Assembly (NCBI RefSeq): GCF_002443255.2
Contig: NW_019211457.1
Location: 15,796,374 to 15,860,373, forward strand
Direction of reading: 5' to 3'
Origin: Varroa destructor
Taxonomy: Eukaryota > Arthropoda > Arachnida > Mesostigmata > Varroidae
Length of the DNA stretch: 64,000 nt
Shown: one piece after another, positions 63,635 through 64,000 of the stretch
How positions within the stretch are numbered: the first letter of the stretch is position 1
How the letters are laid out: each line of letters begins with the position of its first letter
Position numbers and translations under genes: made by a program
Notes under the pieces: model-generated
The model's input: only the letters and a program-made list of their open reading frames with translations
Database searches by the model: none
Told to the model about the DNA's origin: nothing

Positions 63635-64000
63635 CTATGACAGCGACGAAGACGGGGCCTGTCCGAGGAGTTCGCGGAGCATTTCAGGCTCAGAAGCGGT
63701 AGACTCCCTACTGCTTCCCGCAAGCGAAGGTGCCCATGTCACCATCGAAGTGGTGTCGCCTGTCGATGAAACTGTACTTTGCTGCTGTGGCAGATGGCTA
63801 AATAAAGGATTGTCTGTGGGTGGATGCCGATAGGGGGAAGAAGCCATCTGACGTGGCAGCTGCTGGTCCGGCGGTAATGATGAAGAAATCACCTTTCGTA
63901 AACGGCTGTCTTGGTGCGACGTTGCATTAAGCTCAGTGGGAAGTTTGAGCGGGGCGTTGGGCATGGACTCCTTTTCGAGAAATGCAATGAACTGGTTGGT
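63635..64000 (-). CDS. C-terminal part of an unrecognised protein (partial, runs off right edge)
   Basis: A minus-strand frame is open from the right edge for 121 codons and ends at TAG 63635-63637. It starts TNQFIAFLEKESMPNAPLKL and continues Ser/Pro/Gln-rich (LPPDQQLPRQMASSPYRHPP, SHLPQQQSTVSS) to MLRELLGQAPSSSLS. GC content is well above the adjacent spacer, as in the other exons here. LRELL fits the LxxLL nuclear-receptor-binding motif, so a transcriptional regulator or coactivator tail is conceivable, but this short motif is common by chance. No domain identifies the family, and an intron could begin inside the visible part. Confidence 0.6.
   Translation of the reverse strand, partial: TNQFIAFLEKESMPNAPLKLPTELNATSHQDSRLRKVISSSLPPDQQLPRQMASSPYRHPPTDNPLFSHLPQQQSTVSSTGDTTSMVTWAPSLAGSSRESTASEPEMLRELLGQAPSSSLS

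Noticed and set aside
1..64000. CRISPR arrays, prokaryotic operons, phage or toxin-antitoxin systems
   Set aside because: The window is intron-bearing animal DNA; no regularly spaced repeats or bacterial gene architecture were seen.

Overview
This is animal genomic DNA, most likely from an arthropod. Genes are split by GT-AG introns, AT-rich intergenic DNA carries many (TA)n tracts, and two 100-N assembly gaps (29866-29965, 56237-56336) sit against (TA)n runs. The gene sequences look arthropod-like, and the intron sizes and modest repeat load would suit a mesostigmatid mite or other chelicerate. That taxonomic guess is inference; no species marker is present. There is no sign of operons, CRISPR arrays, phage or bacterial elements.

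Layout. (1) 1-13098, minus strand: the 5' end of CNOT3 (CCR4-NOT subunit 3), seen as a tiny first coding exon at 13074-13098 and a second exon running off the left edge at 1-158. The 12.9-kb intron between them holds small tandem duplications, a perfect hairpin and a possible small secreted-protein gene. (2) 13.1-20.7 kb: a GC-rich, CAG/CTG-rich promoter/5'UTR zone, then AT-rich spacer. (3) 20763-27651, plus strand: a five-exon POLDIP3/SKAR-type RRM protein. Its 4.8-kb second intron contains a complete intronless TRABD-type (TraB domain) gene on the same strand (22808-24514). (4) 27.7-34.9 kb: spacer with microsatellites and an N gap. (5) 34863-42669, minus strand: a complete ten-exon mitochondrial adrenodoxin/ferredoxin reductase (FDXR, Drosophila dare). 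Its last intron carries a decayed non-LTR retrotransposon on the opposite strand. (6) 42.7-54.9 kb: a long spacer with a few unproven candidate exons and a perfect 42-bp palindrome. (7) 54905-56088, plus strand: a complete three-exon Rho GDP-dissociation inhibitor. (8) 56.1-63.6 kb: spacer with one candidate terminal exon. (9) 63635-64000, minus strand: the C-terminal part of an unrecognised protein with an LxxLL motif.

The genes are unrelated housekeeping functions (mRNA deadenylation, mRNA export/translation coupling, a mitochondrial-type TraB protein, mitochondrial electron transfer, Rho GTPase control), so no pathway-level cluster is apparent. Exon models were built by hand from reading frame, splice motifs and remembered family conservation; phases agree at every junction of the four complete genes. 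I found no convincing novel multi-gene system. The most interesting items are the nested TRABD gene, the retroelement remnant in FDXR, the very long CNOT3 first intron with a candidate nested secreted peptide gene, and a possible 21-nt FDXR microexon.
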